In this document: positions 21,257 through 33,830 of the stretch, piece by piece
Layout: the number at the start of each line of letters is the position of its first letter
How positions within the stretch are numbered: position 1 is the stretch's first letter
Assembly (NCBI GenBank): GCA_963920635.1
Contig: OY987301.1
Location: 23,602,501 to 23,666,500 of the forward strand
DNA: 64,000 nucleotides
Source of the DNA: Pseudeuparius sepicola
Lineage: Eukaryota > Arthropoda > Insecta > Coleoptera > Anthribidae
Direction: 5' to 3'
Position numbers and translations under genes: made by a program
The notes under the pieces: model-generated
Seen by the model: only the letters and a program-made list of their open reading frames with translations
Told to the model about the DNA's origin: nothing
The model's database searches: none

Positions 21257-21995
21257 ATACCTAGGTCAAGTATAATGACGTACGGGGCCTTCGAACAGAA
21301 AAACCAAACTGCTGCTTGTTGTGCAGCCTCTATAACAAATCTATTGATATTTAAACCTACTAAAATATGTACCTATACTGAAGGATTGCGCTGCTAGGTA
21401 ACAATTTCGCAACGTGTACGAAAAATTAAATGGGCCTTTTGTGACCGGGTTTTGAATATTTGGTCACTTTTGACGGGCGATCGCTCCGCTTCTGACGTTT
21501 GATGTTTACATCTCGCCAAGGCCTACTTATTGAAAAAATCGTACAATAATGGGCTACTTCAGTGCCGATTTCTGAGTTTTTAATGACGATTTTCTGAGCT
21601 TTTAATATCGATTTCTAGAAAAAGCCTTTATTACGTAAGAGAACTTTCAAAGCGATATTGCCAGTGGTGTAGGTAGAAGTTTGACAAAATCTAATCATTC
21701 TAATCCTCAGGAAAACTCGAGTTCTACGCCTATGAACCAAGTGGTAACACTCTGTTGCTACTGGCTTTTGCGTCCTTTACAATAATGTCATCATACAAAA
21801 TTCTATCAAAATCGTGTAAGGCGTTCAAAAATTATAACACATAAGTAAAGCATTTTAAAATTATTAAAACTAGAGTCGGATAGCGCCCAAATGAAGCAAC
21901 TTTGTACTAATGTAAGTTTAGCTAAATCGATTTTTTTTTGGCTACGTTAATATCTGATAGAGTTTGGTAAAGACCTTTTAGGGGCACCCTGTATA

Positions 21996-24566
21996 TTTTG
22001 ACAGAAAAACAAATTACTTAGGTAGCCTTTCATTTGACACATTTTAGATGTTTTTCTGATCTAGTGCATTTCAGATATCGAAAATTTGAATTCAAATGAT
22101 TAACGAAAAAATTATTTTTAATATTTTGAAAAATTTCGCCGATATTAAGTTTGGACATTTTCCCGTAGTACCATAATGAAATGTGTTACATAACAGTGAC
22201 TGCACGTGACCCTCACTATCGACACATTTTGCTCCTAAATCGATTAGGAATTATCGATTCCTGCCAGCGGTGCTGCCATCTCTCGGCGGTTAGCCGAACC
22301 AAACGTTTGCGGCGGAGTCGCCCTGCAACAGCCGACTCGGAAGTATGGGCATTCCTGCAATCTTGGCCCACGCGAAATTATTCGCAGGACCCTGCGCCTG
22401 AAATAGGAGGAAAATTTATCGGGAACTGCGCGGCGTGGGTGATGGGTATATCGGAATCTGCCGCGATTGCCAATGATATTTTAAAATTTTGCCGCATTAC
22501 GGTAGTATTATCGATCACGATAATCTAATTAATAATTAATTGTTTATGTTGGGACTTCGTCATCGCTACCTAATTGAGGTAAATATCCACTAATTGGGAT
22601 ACCGATAAATTGAAGTAAAAATAGCGGAGCTCTATCAGCTCGTATGTGATTGGATTAGAGACTGCTTCCGGTCTGAGAAGAATTTATCAAAATTGTTATT
22701 AGCGATTCAGGGTGTTCACCAAAAAATTTTTATTTCAACGTCATTGAAAGGCATTAATAGCCTTCAGATTAATCCAGTGCGGAATACAAACAAAATGAAA
22801 CGATAATACTTTCTGTGGAAATAATAGTGAGAAGTACGGAAGTACTTTGGTATAAAGCGGTTTTATGATTTAGGTGAATCGATATCGGTTACAATAATTG
22901 GAAATTAATTAAAACTTTTATAGATGCCATACTTAAGTCATTTTCATGGCACATGTACTAACTTATATTGTGTAGACTTATAGCTTTAAGAATAGGGCTG
23001 CCAATAACAGTTGACCTGCTGAAATGAGAACCTCAGGATCTGCATCTTCATGATGAAAAACCTTGACATTATCTTGTAATGTCCTGTTCTTTTCAAGAAG
23101 CTTGACAAACTTCAACTTCCCTTGGCGATAGTATAATCAACTTTTCACTCCGTAATTATCAAAAGAAAGACACGAAAGTTAAAAAACAGGCTTTAAATTG
23201 ATACAAAATTTGGTATTTCAAAATGACTAAAATCTGGGATATCTATAGGTATAACGTAAAATTTTAGTCCCTACAACTTTTATTCCATGGGTATTTCAAT
23301 AAAAGTATCTGTTTTAAAGATAAATAGTCTTAGATAGTCGCAAAATGTAAGTTTGCACCAAAATACGAAATTTTCTTCGTTTTTAACATTGGATTTCGGC
23401 TATACCACTAAACCAAATTTGATGCTTTATATGTCATTCGACGCAGAATTTAGCCCTCTGTATTATTGAATGGAATGACATTTTCCGTCCGACGCACCGT
23501 TTTCCAGCTTCAAGCAAAAAACGAAAAAAGGTGCAAACACTTGGCGGTTTTTTGGCTACCAAAAGTTAAGCTCACCAGCTGGGATGGTGAAAACTCAGAT
23601 TACATGCATTTAGGACCAAATAGAGGTATTAAAACGATTTCCAGCTTGCTGGAAATTAATTCCTAAAAACGGTTTTTTTTTCGATTTAATTTGATTGGCC
23701 TGTTAATAGTAGCAGAATTTATAGAATTAACTACCCAATCTTAAATAAATATACAAACAAAAATGTGTCCACCCTATATTATAGGTGTCACTTGCTATGT
23801 TAGGGGTTTATGGGTTAAAGAGGTAAAATGTCACTTCCAGTTTAAACTGAAATAAAGTTTCTCCAAAATTTTGGATTTTCCGATATAAATTGTTGTTTCC
23901 TATATAAAATAAAATTTCCTAGCCAAAACATGAAAGTACCTTTTTTATATCTGTAGCCGTTTTCGTGATTCAATAATATAAATTTGGACTTACCTACTCG
24001 CTAAGTTATAATAGGTCTGTGGCTACATCCTTATACTTACCATGCAATTTAAATCCAATAGCAGGCTGCCGTGGCCAAGGCAATAAAAACTGAGCGTGTG
24101 TCAAACAGTTTATAGGAAATTTATTGCTTCAAATGTACCAAAGAATTCTCTATAGAATTTTGTCCATCGAATTTTGAAACGCCTTACTGCTCTGCTTCGC
24201 GGTCTTTATACTTGGTTTCTTTTTTAAATTTAATAATGATAAATAGGTTGAGTGTCCGCTCTGAAAAATATCTTGGCTACGCCCATGGACCGAACAAAAT
24301 ATTTGAGCTAAATGCCCCACTTTTATATATTATATATATGCTATAGTTTGTTACATTCTAGCATGCCTTCTCACAAGTGCGTTTGGTTTCTATGATTTCC
24401 ACTATTCCGGCTGTCAATTCAACATTTTTATAAATTGTTTTCATTTTATTATTCTGCAAAAAAAGCTGACACACTAGAATACTCCATAACGTTTACTGCA
24501 AACTCATTTTTTGAATGGTGGTTTCATGTTATAGCGGGTTTTTAAAAGCTTTTATTTAACTTGCAA
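21996..24566. other. Non-coding stretch with one GC-richer patch
   Basis: The 115-codon frame at 22181-22528 falls in a patch richer in GC than its neighbours (about 22195-22490) and has no recognisable domain. It could hide an exon or a promoter but is not called as a gene. A small palindrome, ATTATCGATCACGATAAT, is at 22508-22525. The rest is AT-rich with nothing recognised. Confidence 0.35.
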
Positions 24567-24572
24567 TGTATG

Positions 24573-24602
<30 letters not shown>
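24567..24602. repeat. (GTAT)n microsatellite
   Basis: About nine perfect tandem copies of the tetramer GTAT. It lies directly upstream of the 122-bp tandem array, a combination known from some Helitron-related non-autonomous elements. Confidence 0.9.
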
Positions 24603-24603
<1 letters not shown>

Positions 24604-24649
24604 TTTGTTCGGGTGGAATCTTGCAACTCAATTTTGAAGCAGATATCTT

Positions 24650-25122
24650 CAACCGATCGAGCTGAAATTTTGTACACACGTTTAATTTGGATGACAATGC
24701 ATGATTATATGTGTGACGTCATTCTAAATCCAACATGGCGGATCACCCAAGATGGCGGACTAGTTAAATTTCAACCGATCGAGCTGAAATTTTGTACACA
24801 CGTTTAATTTGGATGACAATGCATGATTATATGTGTGACGTCATTCTAAATCCAACATGGCGGAACACTCAAGATGGCGGACTAGTTAAATTTCAACCGA
24901 TCGAGCTGAAATTTTGTACACACGTTTAATTTGGATGACAATGCATGATTATATGTGTGACGTCATTCTAAATCCAACATGGCGGAACACTCAAGATGGC
25001 GGACAAGTTAAATTTCAACCGATCGAGCTGAAATTTTGTACACACGTTTAATTTGGATGACAATGCATGATTATATGTGTGACGTCATTCTAAATCCAAC
25101 ATGGCGGAACACCCAAGATGGT
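24650..25122. repeat. Four tandem copies of a 122-bp unit
   Basis: The unit begins CAACCGATCGAGCTGAAATT and contains TTTAATTTGGATGACAATGC, TGACGTCATTCTAAATCC, AACATGGCGG and AAGATGGCGG. Starts are at 24650, 24772, 24894 and 25016, an exact 122-bp period, and the last copy is cut short. The copies differ by only a few bases, so the array is young or homogenised. Together with the upstream microsatellite it resembles the core of Helentron-type non-autonomous elements (HINE, DINE-1-like), but no terminal hairpin or subterminal repeats were proven. No long coding frame. Confidence 0.8.
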
Positions 25123-25245
25123 CATTAGAAGGTCTCCTCATTGAAGAGCTAGACTGTTCTAAACTAACCGGCAAACGACCTTGCAACAATGATGCGTTAA
25201 CTGAGATGAATAGACTCAGACACCTGGCCAAACTAAAAATTACAA

Positions 25246-25575
25246 AATAAATTAAAAGTAAAAAAATATTTTTAAAAAAAGCTTTTATTTAAATGCGCTA
25301 AAAAGAATAAAATAATCTTTTCTTTTAAAACTTTTACTATCAACTTATAACGTCATTCCACAATTTATATGATATAAAAGCTTGTCGCGAGATTTAAGTT
25401 TTCAAACTAAGTAAATACCACTACTTAAATCTCGCGACAAGCTTTTATATCATATAAATTGTGGAATGACGTTATAAGTTGATAGTAAAAGTTTTAAAAG
25501 AAAAGATTATTTTATTCTTTTTAGCGCATTTAAATAAAAGCTTTTTTTTAAAATATTTTTTTACTTTTAATTTAT
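25246..25575. mobile_element. Near-perfect 330-bp palindrome
   Basis: The two arms of ~150 bp are almost exact reverse complements (for example CTTGTCGCGAGATTTAAG and CTTAAATCTCGCGACAAG at the inner edges), separated by a loop of ~27 bp. The phrase AAAAGCTTTTATTTAA, inside the arms, also occurs just left of the microsatellite at about 24545. The palindrome and the tandem array may therefore belong to one larger unit. No coding capacity. Confidence 0.75.
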
Positions 25576-27722
25576 TTATCTGGCAACACAGTAAATTATT
25601 CGTTTACTGTGTTACCTAAATATAAAAAAGCTTCAAGAAGTCAACAATGTGGAGAGCCTCTAATTTTGTTTCTTTTGATGGCCTTTGGTTCAAAATATCA
25701 ATGCAAAGTAAACCCGCCATAAGATCAAAAATAGTTTGTAATGATTCATACTCAACGATAAACCTTGGCGCCGAACGTGCCATGTTGCCATCTTATATTA
25801 TGCTAAAATGGATGCACGCTCAAAGAATTTTTTCGCAAAGGAAAATAATTTAAAATGTAATTTGCTTCTGTAACTATTATGCGATCATTACTGTAAAACG
25901 TCCTGACACACACCTACATCTACCTATTTATGCAGTTTACATTGGAACGGAACTTGACCTATATTAGATATATATATATACCATAAATCGATGCAGAGGC
26001 ACATTGTACTTATTATCCAAAAATTTATTAATACCTACGTATTGATTACATTTGAATGAGGAACTGGCAGAGAAATTGAAGTTAATGCAGTTGAAAAGTC
26101 TAAGAGTAAAAGTCATATAAATTGCTAAACTGAGAAATTAAAACGTGAAGAATAAAGTTAAACCACTGTTAAAATAATTCGATAATTTTTATTCGATTTT
26201 CCTATATAATATACACGTATAGTAAACAGTTGAGTGAGGAATAATTTTAAATTATTCCTTCACTCAACGGGAATACTGAAAGTACTTACAAGCAAAGCGT
26301 AAGACTTTCTTTACAGATTCGTTATCCGGAAACAAATTGATTAAGACGTCCGATAAAATGTTATAATTTTATTTTCCGGACTCTTGATTCAATACCTGGA
26401 AAGGATGGTTAAGGAATACAAAATATTATGAAGTAAAGAATAACATGAAATAATTTAAAAAAAAAGGTAGGTACCTACTGGTGTTCTCAAGAAATCAGAA
26501 ATCTGAGTGGGGCTGGAGGAGCTGGCTCTTGGGGTTTTTGAAACTAAAAACTTCCGCTTTGATTGAATTCCTAGAAACAGTTGTAGCAGTTGGAAAATTA
26601 TAAAATAACATTAAATAAAACGGGTTCTTTTTTCCTCAACATTTTCAGTGGAATTTTCGGAGCAATCACTCTCACTTTATTCCCAGAGCACTGTGGTTGA
26701 CCACCTAGAATGAATTGTTAAGGGAAAATGGTACTTCTAAATATGTTTGTAACGTTTAAAAATTAGTAAAGGATACTTTTTATCTCAGACAGAAGTATAA
26801 TAGTTGAGTTTTTGGGTTGAAGTGGCTGCATTTTGAGCCGAAATTAAAAACTAAGCTCTCTATAATGAATATTTGAAGAATACTTTAGACCAAGTTATTT
26901 GATTTATTGACATTATAGACGGGATAGCACATATGGGAATAACTTTTTTGAAATTTTCGATTTTTACGGATTCAACTTCTCAAATTTTTATGGAGCTGGC
27001 AGGATTGAATTTTTCGAAAAAAGGACGTGCATCCGATCTAATATTTTGACCATGTAATACCATCCTATCGGCAGATCTTTTTAGTGTTCCTCCCACACAA
27101 TCTTTTGGCCCTTTGCCCTGTCTGCTTTCACTAAAATTCCAGGATACTTCTTTACTTCTTAGGAAATTGCAAATGATGCGACATTGCGACGTTGGAGCAT
27201 CAGAAAAAAATATAATTTAGTAATTTGAGGGGATTGAGAAGAAAGATCCAACAAAAGTTCTTCAAGGTGAGCCCAGATGTCATTGGACTGATGATCTAAA
27301 TTATTGTCGCTCACAGAGCAAAATTATTCAGCGAAAATAGTACATATCGGTGTAAAAAGAAATTTGCCTTTTTGAAGAACTAAAATACATTTACTGAATT
27401 TCAGATGTAAAGTTGGTTACATAATCAAATCAATATGATTATGAGTCCTCTGTTCCTTCTTTTGTTTGCCCTCTGATTTTTTCTTATTCTGATTTAGATT
27501 CTCACTGGAAATAAGAAATTCCTTCAGAACATTTTTTCTTTACAGTCTAAACAGCACCTAAACATGCAATCAATATTTCTAGAATCACAGACAAGTTCAG
27601 ACAGTCTGTAATGTGTTTTTTTTTGTTAGAGAGGGACTTTTGCCCAATTCTCAATATTTACAGCTAGTATAAAGTACTTAATTTTATAATATTTGTTCTC
27701 GTGAACTATACTTCATTTCATA
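25576..27722. other. AT-rich non-coding stretch
   Basis: Contains a short palindrome (GTTGAGTGAGGAATAATTT and its inverse) at 26229-26268; a partial relative lies near 53012-53034. The 68-codon frame at 25647-25853 is unrecognised. Nothing else is seen. Confidence 0.4.
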
Positions 27723-28447
27723 TACAGGGTGTTCAGAAATGATGAATTTGTGTGTGTGAGAGAGAGTGTGTGTAGGAAGTGTCTTTACGCACTTGTGGGA
27801 CTTTTTTGAAAAATGCTATTAGCGAGGCTATTAGAGTAAATATATAAAAAAATATTAAAGTTCGGAAAATTGAATTTCTTTATTTTCAATTAAAAATCAG
27901 GAATGCTTTGCATATATTTGAAAACCGACTAAACTTAGTAATCTAAACATTCCAAAAATGACTAATAAAGAAAACAGAAAAAACACCATCGTACCGTTTT
28001 AAAGTTAATACCTAAATATGGCATATTTCCTGTGATCTGTGAAGAATATGCCATATTTAAGTATTTCCTAAGACTTTCAAATATGTAGTTTCAAAGCAAA
28101 CCTGATTTTTAATTGAAAATAAAAAATAATAATTTTCCCAACTGTAAGGCCCTGTAGAAATGTTTGTCGGCGAAGTAAATTAATAAAACTTGGAACATTG
28201 GGGTTTTAGGGGGTGCTGATTAAAGCTAGGTACGATGCCAGATTTCCGATAAAAAATCCCTAATAAGATTTTCCAATCGCATCGAAAAAAAAAATCATAG
28301 CAGGCCATGGAATAGTGATACCACCATGACGGTATGTCCCAGAAGTGCGTATAAGGACACTTCCTAAACACACACAAAAACTCGTCAAAATCGACAGCGC
28401 ATCACAATTTTACAGGGGTTTTCCGGATCAAATCTGAACACCCTGTA
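27723..28447. mobile_element. Foldback element
   Basis: The ends TACAGGGTGTTCAGA and TCTGAACACCCTGTA are inverted copies. Inner inverted blocks include AGGAAGTGTC / GACACTTCCT, CAATTAAAAATCAGG / CCTGATTTTTAATTG and AATATGGCATAT / ATATGCCATATT. It has no coding capacity; the minus-strand frame at 28180-28377 is an arm shadow. Confidence 0.65.
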
Positions 28448-31400
28448 TGTGCTCGTGATCTCATTGCAGTAAGCACATCTGCCGACGTCTAATCTCCTAT
28501 ACCCCCATACAGGAATAATAAAATATCCGGAGAGCGCTGAAAGATGATCCACAACGCTGAATGAAATGTCGATCCATGTTTTTGTATTCGTTATTAGAGT
28601 GCTTTGTTTGACTCATGCATGCTCCCAGCCTTTTTAATTCATTGTTATGGAAAGAATCTCCAGGTTTTCCCCCATTATTTTTGCCGAAATTGCTCTGAGT
28701 GCATGACATATAATCGAGAGATTACATATCATCCAGTGTTTAGTTCTAAACTAAGTATAGGAAAATAATATAGCGATTTTTGAGCATATTCAAAAATAGT
28801 TATGTACCTACAAATTTCCATTAAAATCATTAGTAAAGATTTTACAGCAGAGGCATTTGAAAAAACCGAATTTTTAAAGTTTTACTAAATCATAATGCAG
28901 GGACTGCTTAAGTGACATGTGCAAATCGTAGAAACATATGAAAAGGTCGGAAAGTCTAAAATGGTCCTACAATTTTTCAATGGAAGTGCTTTTCTTCCAA
29001 AAACACAGGTTGGAAAAAATAATGCAGTATTTTTCCCTGGTGGAACCAAAATGTAATACTCTTAATTTTTACTTAATTTTTTATCTGTAAAGTAGAAAGA
29101 CCGCAGAAAATATTAGTAGGCAATATTTTCAAAAAAAAAAAAATATATATATATATAGAAATATTCACTTAGAACTTGGGATTTGAGATCTCGACATGAA
29201 ATGCAACAACTATTTCTTGTTGAATTTTTTATCTGACGTGAGTAATATTGATTTTTTTGTTTTGTTTATAAATGATGCAGATACTAACCCTGAAAACCAT
29301 CTTTGAAAAATAAGTTCTCCTTATTCTCCAGGCTTTTTTGACGGACACTGTATATGGATTGATGGACGGATTTTTATATGAAACCTGCAATCCGGTGAAA
29401 TAGGCTAGCTGCCAAAATTGGAACTAATTCCGAAAGTTATTTCTATTAGGCTTTCTGTTTTGTATTTTTGAACCTTTATTGTAGCACAATATAATCAGGC
29501 GATACAAAGGTTTTACGTCACATGATGTCCGCTCAGTTCTATAGCTCTATATTTGTTCACGCAAAATTTTCCTTCTTGTATTGCATACCCAATTTTATCG
29601 AAAAAAAAATGCATAATGCAAATATCGCTTCCTAAAGGGCACTGGAACAACAGTAGTAGATTTTAGCACATCAATAAAAGAGCGAGTAAATCTAATGGAT
29701 AGCCTATAATATTTTAAGATTCTGTTGAATTTAAAGTGGTTAGTTATTTCTACCTCAGCGTAAAATAATTAATTCTCAGATTTTTCTTTCGTGGCTTCTT
29801 GTTTTAAAATATTCATGAAACCAGCGGGCTCTAGGAAGTTTACCCTATGCAAAACGAGTGTGATAAATTTAAATGCATGTCCCGAAGGATGGAAAGTTTT
29901 AGTGCTACTGCAATGGAAAGGCAGAAATATCTTTCTAAACATTTTTCCGTTTAAAACATAAAACTTCTTATTTATATTTCAATACCTAGATATATTTTTT
30001 CAAATTCTTAAGAAAAAATACAAATATTTTAAGAATACACTATGAACGGGAACTATATGTAACTATAATTCCCATAGTAGAATCCCCTCCTACCTGCATC
30101 CAACCGGTATAGTATAAATGAACACTTGGAACACAGTGATATACGGGGCGCGATCTATTTCATAGCATTTACCACGCTCTGCTACTGGTAAAAATACCAA
30201 ACTTACCCCAAAATCACCCGTACAAAATTCAAAGGTTTTTATGTGGTCGACGTCGATCTAGTCAAGGAGGCAGTCAATAAGAAAGCGAGCGTAGCGATTT
30301 GATTGGTCGGCGTTTCGGAGATCCATGGAGCAGGTGTCGACGTGGGCCAGTTAGGCCAGTATAACCAGTGCCGTGCACGGAAATAAGGATTGCGCTTTAT
30401 TTTACGGATTTTGGTTTTGTACATATATTTTTGTGTGGTGTTGATTTGTGTGTAACAAAATTATTCGTTTGCTTTAGTTTGAATTATTTTAAAGTTTATT
30501 TTAGTCTCTTTTAGAGCATTTAAATAAAATTTGTATAATATTATTAAGGGCAAAGCAAACGCCGCCCAAGCGTTTTTATGCTGTTCCAAGTGAGTTCATT
30601 TATACTATTTTATTCCCACGATGTAATGGCTGACTGCTCGAGTTGAATGGTATCTGCGACGGGCGAGGGGGGAGATGGCGTAACCAGCCGATTGCCAACG
30701 TTGCCAGCTACACTGATTTATTTATTATATCATCTTTTGATGCTCAATCTACTGTTTTTTAAGAAGTAGGGAAACAGATATTTATTAAATTTAATTTTCC
30801 TGTACACCCCATTTGCACGAGAGGCACAATATGTTGGCCTCAGCAATGATATGGCACCAAACTATTTTTTCTTATGGCGGTTCTTTAAAGCAAATACAGG
30901 GTGGGGCATAGAAACTTCCTTATTTTGAGACCACACTGTATCGGCAGGTGAGGCCTTAGAAGAGTGGGGAAAGGTGCGCTGAACGCCGCCACTCAAGAAC
31001 TTTTGTTTTCTGTTATGCTCGCAGTCGTAAACATAAGGTAAACATAACGTAAAGAGCCTTATGGCAGGTTGGGATACTATGTGAGGCTCAGGATGGGGGG
31101 ATTTTTGAACCTCTCATGAAAGACATTTTAACAGTTTTTTTTATTTAATATTTAACTTTTTCTGTTTTCAGAATTACGTTTTATTTAACGTCCCAAGGCT
31201 AATAAAAGATAAATAAACATTTTAGAAAAATGAGAGGTTCACTTCTGCCCGTGGTATTCCTGGAAATTCCTGTTATTACCCTCCGCTTGGCAACATTGCG
31301 GCACAGAAGAAGGCATGCGGGGTATGCGGGGAAGTGGGGGAAGTTGGGCGATAGGCCCAGGGACACCCCGATCGCAATGTAAAAATAGCCACAGTTATAC

Positions 31401-32121
31401 ATAGGCTTATAATTATTGCTTATGGGAAACACTTTCAAAAAGAGGTAAAGAAAGGGTATTTAGTAAACTTCAGTGTTCCGAGAACCGCATATGGTTCTTG
31501 TGTTTACATAGAAATACAACACAGAAGAGATGAGTAAGTAAGTAATGCACGAACTTGTCGAAGCAGGCGTAACATGGAATAATTTAACTTTTAGTCGACT
31601 ATAAGTACCTACTTTGATCTTGCTGGCATATCAAAAAGCAGAAGTAATCTAAAAAATAAATCTTTGACGTATAATCTCGCGCACGATCAAATATATAGAC
31701 GCTCTGTACAAATTTGTTTTTCCATCAAATTTTTATTAAACGTGCGTCTCTGAAAGCAGATTTATGAATATTTAAACGCGACTTCCCTTTTAAGTTCCCG
31801 TGCTAAAAATGTCAAGCTTTTCATAAGGATCCACCTTTTTGATAAAGGTTTTGTTTCCATATTAAGCTAAAACAGGGGCCGATATAGGTATATCTACGGT
31901 CTTGGTTGACTCGGCAATTTATTTTTGTAAAAAAACGGTATTTTATACAGATAGGTAGAAAACACTGTTGTCCTTAGGGTAACGTTTATTATAAAATATA
32001 ATAAAGGATGGGAGCCATTTTTCTTTGAACCTGTAATCCATTAGTCTTTGTATAGGATGGGGATTGGTAAAAATTAATGAGGAGGAACACGAAACGGGAT
32101 GGTATAGAAATACGTTAGGTA
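28448..32121. other. Long non-coding stretch
   Basis: Mostly AT-rich with no recognisable elements. An A-run followed by (TA)n is at about 29137-29157. A CpG-richer patch at 30240-30400 contains short open frames on both strands (for example KFKGFYVVDVDLVKEAVNKK on the plus strand near 30217-30276), too short and without clear splice sites to call. A GC-richer patch occurs at 30650-30720. A CAGGGTGGGGCATAGAAAC phrase near 30898 may be one end of another foldback, but its partner was not found. Confidence 0.35.
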
Positions 32122-32986
32122 TATACAGGGTGTTCCAGCGGAAACGTAACAGGCTCTATAACGGCCGGGAAAATGTTTTCTTGGAAAAACGCAAAAATAG
32201 GTCAATTTTGTTTGGCAAGGGGACATCTTTTGGCATAAAATTGATAGATCTATCTGCAACCCCCTGAGCAGGGGTTGAACTCCTTCAAAAAATTTAAATG
32301 GGAAGGGGGTTCATGTCGCACACCTTTGGAAACGTATCTCAATTCTCTATACAGCTGCATCAGATTTGGAAAGTCGATCGACTTTTCAAAAAGATACAGC
32401 GTGTAAAATGCAAAACATTCATTTTCAATTATTGCCTGGTATTGTTAAACAATAGAAGATCTCCTGCGTCTCCGTATTATAAACGAATGTCGACAAATCA
32501 CCCCTGAAATGTTGCACAATGTTCGGCAGCGTTTTGAACAAAATCTGTATTATTGCATGGAAGTGAATGGGCAACATTTTGAGCATTTATTACAATAAAG
32601 TTTCAATTTCCTCTCCGTTTATCAAATTTTCGTCAAAATAATGTTGCTGAACATGCTTTCTATAACTTACGGCCCCCAACCACCACTTTCGGCTTAATTG
32701 TTTAACAATACCAGGCAATAATTGAAAATGAATGTTTTGCATTTTACTCGGTGTATCTTTTGAAAAGTCGATCGATTTTCGAAAATCTGATGCAGGTGTA
32801 TAGAGAATTGATAAATTTTTTTGAAGGGGTTCAACCCCTGTTCAGGGGGTTGCAGATAGATCTATCACTTTTGTGCCAAAAGATGTCCCCCTGTCAAACA
32901 AAATTTACCTATTTTTGCGTTTTTCCAAGAAAAAATTTTCCCGCCCATTATAGAGATTGTTAGGTTTCCGCTGGAACACCCTGTAT
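32122..32986. mobile_element. Foldback element with transposase tail at its centre
   Basis: The ends TATACAGGGTGTTCCAGCGG and CCGCTGGAACACCCTGTATA are perfect inverted copies. The arms (~330 bp each) carry matching blocks such as AGATGTCCCC, GATAGATCTATC, AGTCGATCG and CCTGGTATTG / CAATACCAGG. Between the arms lies the C-terminal piece of a transposase (32455-32598). The structure suggests a derivative of a larger DNA transposon in which a distal piece was duplicated in inverted orientation. Confidence 0.8.
32455..32598 (+). pseudogene. C-terminal tail of a Tc1/mariner-class transposase
   Basis: The frame reads EDLLRLRIINECRQITPEML, then HNVRQRFEQNLYYCMEVNG and QHFEHLLQ, followed by a stop. 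This resembles the extreme C-terminus of IS630/Tc1/mariner-class transposases common in arthropods, where a helix with 'R..F..RL..C...NG.HFEHLL' precedes the stop. The catalytic residues lie upstream and are absent here. A related ending is seen at 44170-44313 in another foldback. Identification is from motif memory. Confidence 0.6.
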
Positions 32987-33830
32987 AAATATACTCGTTC
33001 TTCAAGCTAAGCCGTTTTGATGTACTTTCATGTAAATTTTAGGAAAATATGTCAAGTGTATGAAAAATCGCTTATATTTCCTGAAATATTATCATTATTG
33101 TTTTAGTAAATTTTCAATTTTCACTTTTTCTTAGGTTGAACAACTTTGTTGTTATGACAACCCAAAGTCTATATAGACTTTGATGACAACCAACTTTATT
33201 CTTTGAATGGCATATTTTTATGATATGAAAATATTTCCATATTTTTACTTACCCTGTATATATTTGTAATTGGCGACATTATCACCCAATGAAATATGCC
33301 TACACACACAGAATTGCCTAAGTAGGTATATTGTTTTGCTATGGTTAATTTTCCTTGGAATTTCAAGGTCCTATAACCCCGAAAACAGCATTATACCAGT
33401 GACTATAGAAAGAAGTCACTGATAATACTTAGCTATGTTCATCAGTTTATCAGCCATAAGAACATTTCTTACCAATCACATTAACGGTATGGCAAAAAGT
33501 GTCCTGGTTGACAAATCTGGGGAGGCTTCAATATCAAGTTATGCAAGTGCAGAAGGCAAGTCTTGTAAGTTTGTATCAAAAATTTTATTTAGTTATCACA
33601 AAGCACAAAAGACATCCTAACGCCATGAAAATGTATTCCGTTTTTTTAACTTTTTTTCACATACCTATACAGTGTGTCTGTGTTAACATCCCTAAAAATC
33701 TAAGTAGGTTGCGGGAATTGAATGGGGTATTTTTTTATAGGTACTATATTAGACATTTTTTAATTGAAAAAATAACACCGTACTGTAATAACAACTTATC
33801 ATTGTCAGCCTGTTCAGAAACGTGGAAAAA
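32987..33830. other. Non-coding stretch
   Basis: Contains the second tiny hairpin (33397-33421). Frames at 33435-33620 and 33499-33834 overlap each other in different frames and lack motifs. Nothing else is seen. Confidence 0.4.
33397..33421. mobile_element. Tiny hairpin insertion, copy 2
   Basis: CAGTGACTATAGAAAGAAGT then CACTG is the inverted form of the 12809-12839 unit with six bases missing from one stem. It is flanked by ATTATAC (33390-33396) and ATAATAC (33422-33428), again an almost exact 7-bp direct repeat. Confidence 0.55.

Larger units (their letters stand above)
20829..21995. mobile_element. Foldback element with nested hairpin and 5S-like fragment
   Basis: The left end TATAGGGTGTCCCTAAAAG matches the inverse of the right end CTTTTAGGGGCACCCTGTATA. 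Further inverted blocks follow (CAAATGAAGCAACTTT-type sequence near the right, AAAGTTGCTTCGTTTGGG near 20889). Arms are about 130-150 bp. The interior contains a ~120-bp hairpin (21021-21140) and a 5S-rRNA-like piece (21196-21256). Probably a non-autonomous DNA transposon that received later insertions. Confidence 0.7.

Noticed and set aside
22181..22528. 115-codon frame as a gene
   Set aside because: No domain, no clear promoter, splice or polyA signals, mixed composition.
24650..25122. CRISPR array
   Set aside because: The 122-bp repeats are contiguous, with no unique spacers, and the context is eukaryotic.
30217..30424. Short frames on both strands in a GC-richer patch
   Set aside because: Plus-strand text looks protein-like but there is no credible acceptor or start; the minus-strand frame is Thr/Pro/Trp-rich with no support.
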